Notes under the pieces: model-generated | Database searches by the model: none | The model's input: the letters and a program-made list of their open reading frames with translations, nothing else | What the model was told of the DNA's origin: nothing | Shown here: one piece after another, positions 51,422 to 54,467 of the stretch | Layout: each line of letters begins with the position of its first letter | Numbering within the stretch: the stretch's first letter is position 1 | Virus record (IMG/VR): IMGVR_UViG_3300031721_000009 | Location: 1-54,467 of that record | DNA length: 54,467 nt | Source: a virus | Strand: one strand, 5' to 3' | Made by a program: the position numbers and the translations under genes

Positions 51422-52219
51422 ATGATTTTACACGATTTGCAAGAAGACAAATTTTCCAAGTTAACTAAAGCCTTGAACGAAGTTTTTGATATTAAATTCA
51501 ATTTCGGAATGCAGCCAGCAAAACTGGTTAAGATTCAAGAAACAACTAATACTCGTATCACATTATTACGCGAATCTGGCGTAGATGTTAGTGCGAAAGA
51601 TTTTCAAAAGTTACTTCTAATATCAGAAGGTATCAATATGGTACTAAGCGAAGTAGCAAAAACAACCCAAGGTACTAAAATGAAATTACAAGAATCACAA
51701 GATTTAGATCAAGCAGAAGTATTACTTGCTGCTAAGCAAATGGCAGATGACTTACAAAAAATGGCTGAAAACTTAGCAAGTATGCAAGTTGAAGACCTTA
51801 TGTCCATCACCAATGCTATGAAAGAAGAAGTAGGCACAGCAGAAGCAGAAGCATTCACTATGGCATCAGAAGCAGCAATTGGTGCAGCACTAGAAGCGGT
51901 TAAATCTGCTAACAGTGAAGTTACTAACGCATTACTAGTTGCACAGGGACAGCCAGTTGAATCTGGTGGATCAATGGATACACTTGATACTGATTTCGGT
52001 GACGAGTTAGACATGGGCGACGAGTTCGCTGATGATGAATTAGAAATTGGCGATGACTTTGAAGGCGTTGATGCAGCATCTGGTGCAGAGAATCCAATTG
52101 GTCGCGAAATGAAAGAAGATAAGTATATTTCTGCAATGCGCATGGTTAAAGAAGCACAACAAGATGGACAAGTCAGCAAAGAATTGCTAAAGCAAGCATT
52201 TGCTACGTTGAGAAACTAA
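51422..52219 (+). CDS. acidic scaffold-like/prohead core protein (265 aa)
   Basis: The gene has a perfect late promoter and GGAG. The start MILHDLQEDK has a possible protease site LQE|D. The body is helical and Ala/Glu-rich (AEVLLAAKQMADDLQKMAEN), and residues ~185-220 are extremely acidic (DTDFGDELDMGDEFADDELE). The C-terminus ends KELLKQAFATLRN. The composition resembles phage prohead core or scaffold proteins such as T4 gp22, but no direct homology is seen. A downstream basic late gene set supports a head role. Confidence 0.62.
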   Translation: MILHDLQEDKFSKLTKALNEVFDIKFNFGMQPAKLVKIQETTNTRITLLRESGVDVSAKDFQKLLLISEGINMVLSEVAKTTQGTKMKLQESQDLDQAEVLLAAKQMADDLQKMAENLASMQVEDLMSITNAMKEEVGTAEAEAFTMASEAAIGAALEAVKSANSEVTNALLVAQGQPVESGGSMDTLDTDFGDELDMGDEFADDELEIGDDFEGVDAASGAENPIGREMKEDKYISAMRMVKEAQQDGQVSKELLKQAFATLRN

Positions 52220-52220
52220 A

Positions 52221-52538
52221 ATGCGTTTTTCTGAAATCGTAGTTGAAGATACCAGTGATGTTAAATCAATTATCATTGATATTATTTCAGTTGCAGCAGC
52301 AGAAGGTATGTCTAGTTTGAGTATCGACACATTGGCAAAATCTCTTGCCAATATGGGGAATGAGATCGATCATTCAGTATTGTTTGATTTATTGGATACC
52401 ATTCCTATAATTGATAATATCAAAGATGATGTTGTATTCTTTGGCAGAGATGGTAAAACATCATCCGAACCAAGTAAAGATCAACAAGACAAGCACATAG
52501 ATAAAATGGCAAGAAAGCAAGTTAAAAAGGACATATAA
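52221..52538 (+). CDS. small late protein (105 aa)
   Basis: It begins one base after the scaffold-like gene: MRFSEIVVEDTSDVKSIIID resembles the targeting peptides of nearby genes, although VVE|D lacks the preferred L/I. The middle is a helical, winged-helix-like domain (EGMSSLSIDTLAKSLANMGN, HSVLFDLLDTIPII) and the C-terminus is Lys-rich (HIDKMARKQVKKDI). No family is assigned. Confidence 0.65.
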   Translation: MRFSEIVVEDTSDVKSIIIDIISVAAAEGMSSLSIDTLAKSLANMGNEIDHSVLFDLLDTIPIIDNIKDDVVFFGRDGKTSSEPSKDQQDKHIDKMARKQVKKDI

Positions 52539-52539
52539 C

Positions 52540-53157
52540 ATGAGTGTAGGATTAAATGCATCCCAGGCAAGAGCAAACAGCAATCAAGATTTAACTATCT
52601 TCAATGAGACTGAATCAATAATGAAAGCAATTATTGCAGATTCGGTTTCTGGGCTATATGAAACAACTGTGTCTGATGGGACAGTTATGACAGAATCTAC
52701 ACCAGATGTAGTTGTGTCGGGAACAGTTACGACTCCCACAATTGTTAATTCTACTACTGTCATCATTGAGGGAGTAACTGTTGTATTAGGTACAACTGGT
52801 ACAAGTCTGAATGCGGTAATTGCAGACATAAATGATGCAGCAATTCCAAATGTTCTTGCATATAAAGAAAGCGATCAACTGCGATTAAAGATAACTGTTT
52901 CTGGTACTACCGATTGGCAATATACAATTGGTGCAGGTACTGCCAATACTAGTTTGGGATTAGCAGCAGGTACGTCAACAGCAACTAATCCATCAAGTGT
53001 TAGTTACTTTAATGTATGGCAAGGTACTGAAACGAATCGCGCAACATACTCAGATATGGATTCAGTCATCAAGCATTTCAGCAACCTCGGTTATAAGATC
53101 GAGCGTATCACAAATACGGTAACAAGTAACACATTTTCGTGGTATATTTACTGGTAA
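52540..53157 (+). CDS. probable virion structural protein (205 aa)
   Basis: It follows with a 1-base gap. It starts MSVGLNASQARANSNQDLTI, a helical N-terminus, then a Thr/Val-rich beta domain (VVVSGTVTTPTIVNSTTVII, LGTTGTSLNAVIADI) and a C-terminus with DMDSVIKHFSNLGYKIERIT and an aromatic end FSWYIYW. The N-terminal ASQAR..., I-F-N-E pattern occurs in structural proteins of related phages (from memory). Confidence 0.65.
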   Translation: MSVGLNASQARANSNQDLTIFNETESIMKAIIADSVSGLYETTVSDGTVMTESTPDVVVSGTVTTPTIVNSTTVIIEGVTVVLGTTGTSLNAVIADINDAAIPNVLAYKESDQLRLKITVSGTTDWQYTIGAGTANTSLGLAAGTSTATNPSSVSYFNVWQGTETNRATYSDMDSVIKHFSNLGYKIERITNTVTSNTFSWYIYW

Positions 53158-53171
53158 TCAGTAAATAACAC

Positions 53172-53200
53172 TTGACATAGGGGTATTATGATAGTATAAT
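53172..53200 (+). promoter_or_regulatory. consensus sigma-70-type promoter giving a leaderless nuclease mRNA
   Basis: TTGACA (53172-53177), 17-base spacer, TATAAT (53195-53200). The ATG lies exactly six bases after the -10 box, the same spacing as at primase. Confidence 0.9.
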
Positions 53201-53206
53201 ATCTCT

Positions 53207-53896
53207 ATGGTAAATATTAAAACCCCTTACGCTTATAGCGAATTAATCCGAACTTCTGTAAACGGTCAACGTTTATATAAGAACCCCTATGGTGAACCTG
53301 TCCCCAGTGTCACTACAGTCTTGTCTGCAACAAAACCAGCACGCGATCGAAAGATGTTATCTGATTGGAAAAAACGTGTAGGTGATGAAGCCGCCCAACA
53401 AATAGTGACTGAAGCATCAATGGTGGGCACTCAGATGCACGCTATGCTAGAATCATATGTTAAAAATGAAGAATACGTGGGTAATGAAGAAACTGGTAAA
53501 ACATTACTTCAATCTCGTATGATGGCTGATGTTGTAATCAAGAATATTGATGCTGAACTGGATGAAGTATGGGGAGCAGAAGTTAGTCTATGCTATCCCC
53601 AATTATATGCAGGATCAGCAGATTTATTAGGCGTGTGGAAAGGTAAGCCTACTGTAATGGATTTTAAGCAGACTAATAAGCCTAAGAGACGTGAATGGAT
53701 TGGTGATTATTTTCTACAATGTACTGCGTATGCGTTGGCACACAATGAAATGTATGGAACTGACATAAAAGACGTTGCTATCTTCATGTGTAGCAGAGAA
53801 GGTCAATGGCAATTGTTTGAAATGCAGATTGGTGAGTTCGCAGAATGGGAACTCAAATGGGCAAAAAGATTGGAAGAATACTACAATTTCTTATGA
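53207..53896 (+). CDS. PD-(D/E)XK nuclease, RecB/Cas4-like
   Basis: The 229-residue protein has the family set in order: GTQMHAML (H78), WGAEVSL (E125), AGSADLLG (D139), VMDFKQTNK (D152, K154) and QCTAYALAH (Q171, Y175). This matches RecB-type nucleases acting on DNA ends. T4 processes recombination ends with gp46/47; this may be an additional exonuclease. It has its own consensus promoter between late genes and no Shine-Dalgarno, so a leaderless early mRNA is predicted. Confidence 0.88.
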   Translation: MVNIKTPYAYSELIRTSVNGQRLYKNPYGEPVPSVTTVLSATKPARDRKMLSDWKKRVGDEAAQQIVTEASMVGTQMHAMLESYVKNEEYVGNEETGKTLLQSRMMADVVIKNIDAELDEVWGAEVSLCYPQLYAGSADLLGVWKGKPTVMDFKQTNKPKRREWIGDYFLQCTAYALAHNEMYGTDIKDVAIFMCSREGQWQLFEMQIGEFAEWELKWAKRLEEYYNFL

Positions 53897-53913
53897 TTTG
53901 GCGATCGTATTTT

Positions 53914-53921
53914 AATAAATA
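53914..53921 (+). promoter_or_regulatory. T4-type late promoter box
   Basis: AATAAATA lies 24 bases upstream of the fibre-like gene at 53946. Confidence 0.55.
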
Positions 53922-53945
53922 CATATACTAAAAAAGGTTAATACA

Positions 53946-54467
53946 ATGACAACTGAAACAAAATTACAGCAACAACGAAAAGGAAATCTAGCAGATCTTC
54001 CTATATTACTGGCTGGTGAATTAGGATATGCATTAGATGCAAAACGATTATTCATTGGTAATACAGTATCATCTCTTAATGGTGACGGCTCGACAGTCGG
54101 ACACGATTTTGGTGTTGATTTAGATGAGGCGCATGGTACTTCATACAAAATATATGTAGATGGTGTGGAGACAACTAATTACACCACAAATAATTTTCTA
54201 GTTACGTTTACAGTTGCACCACCTGTCGGAACAGGTAATATTCAATTATATCATAATTCAGAAATCTTTCTATTTGAACCAGACGTAGGCTTAGATATTC
54301 CTGGTCTTGTGGGCATTACTGGTCCAGCAACCGATGCGAAAATTGCTACTATCTCATTTGATGTAACTAGATATGATAACGTAGACATACGATATTCATT
54401 GCGGAATGCCGTAGGACATATTCGTAAAGGTGTATTGAGTATTGCAGTTAATGCAGCAAACAACGCA
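53946..54467 (+). CDS. fibre-like protein, N-terminal part (3' end outside window)
   Basis: The frame is open to the last base (174 codons seen). MTTETKLQQQRKGNLADLPI then LAGELGYALDAKRLFIGN is the typical start of phage tail-fibre and minor structural proteins (GE.G.a.d..rlfiG). A beta-rich domain follows (YKIYVDGVETTNYTTNNFLV). A late box precedes it. It could open a second fibre or baseplate cluster. Confidence 0.7.
   Translation, partial: MTTETKLQQQRKGNLADLPILLAGELGYALDAKRLFIGNTVSSLNGDGSTVGHDFGVDLDEAHGTSYKIYVDGVETTNYTTNNFLVTFTVAPPVGTGNIQLYHNSEIFLFEPDVGLDIPGLVGITGPATDAKIATISFDVTRYDNVDIRYSLRNAVGHIRKGVLSIAVNAANNA

Noticed and set aside
1-54467. tRNA genes, introns, homing endonucleases, integrase or attachment sites
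   Set aside because: Intergenic gaps were read for T-loop-like GGTTCGA signatures and cloverleaf pairs, and proteins for LAGLIDADG, GIY-YIG and HNH motifs; none was convincing. A tRNAscan and profile search would be decisive.

Overview
This window is a 54 kb piece of a T4-like tailed phage (contractile-tail, Caudoviricetes) genome. It is AT-rich and densely packed, genes often overlap by 1-14 bases, and no gene-free stretch exceeds 300 bases (the longest is 32122-32338). The recognisable proteins are T4-type: neck gp13/14, sheath terminator gp15, sheath gp18, tube gp19, gp4 head-completion nuclease, terminase gp16/gp17, gp32, UvsX, UvsY, UvsW, a gp62-like clamp-loader subunit, primase gp61 and helicase gp41. 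Divergence from T4, the AT-rich bias and the many conserved-looking but unnamed genes fit a T4-like phage of an aquatic (probably marine or freshwater) proteobacterium. The host cannot be fixed from the sequence. No tRNA, CRISPR, integrase or insertion sequence was recognised.

Layout. (1) 1-11297: five consecutive fibre genes, the first cut by the window edge. They have alanine-rich coiled-coil repeats and, in four, a C-terminal self-cleaving S74 chaperone. (2) 11399-13842: two small late genes and two glycosyltransferase-like genes. (3) 17308-13839, minus strand: gp14, gp15, an unknown protein and a Nudix hydrolase in one operon. (4) 17424-19424: three unrecognised genes, two directly behind consensus sigma-70-type promoters. 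(5) 19486-31954: gp13, dNMP kinase, gp18, gp19, a tube-like protein, gp4, gp16, a 2OG-Fe(II) oxygenase-like protein, probable prohead/virion-internal proteins and gp17, then a small membrane protein at 31957. (6) 32339-46199: replication and recombination (gp32, UvsX, UvsY, AAA ATPase, UvsW, gp62-like, Zn-finger protein, QueC-like protein, miniature DnaE-like protein, primase, methyltransferase-like protein, helicase), with a late structural pair at 41651-42914. (7) 46234-53157: late genes with apparent capsid-targeting N-termini, including a ligase/nucleotidyltransferase-like protein. (8) 53207-end: a PD-(D/E)XK nuclease and the start of another fibre-like gene.

Two promoter classes explain much of the regulation. 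Replication genes sit behind TTGACA-17-TATAAT promoters that host RNA polymerase should read directly. Structural genes on both strands sit behind NATAAATA boxes, the T4 late promoter. Two early promoters place the predicted transcription start on the A of the ATG, which implies leaderless mRNAs for primase and the PD-(D/E)XK nuclease. The most unusual items are: a 192-residue DnaE-like protein keeping the three catalytic aspartates of C-family DNA polymerases; a QueC-like protein beside it; a probable ATT start for uvsW; a covarying RNA element repeated between fibre genes; a probable virion-packaged ligase-like protein; and Trp-rich modules repeated in gp14, gp15 and gp18.
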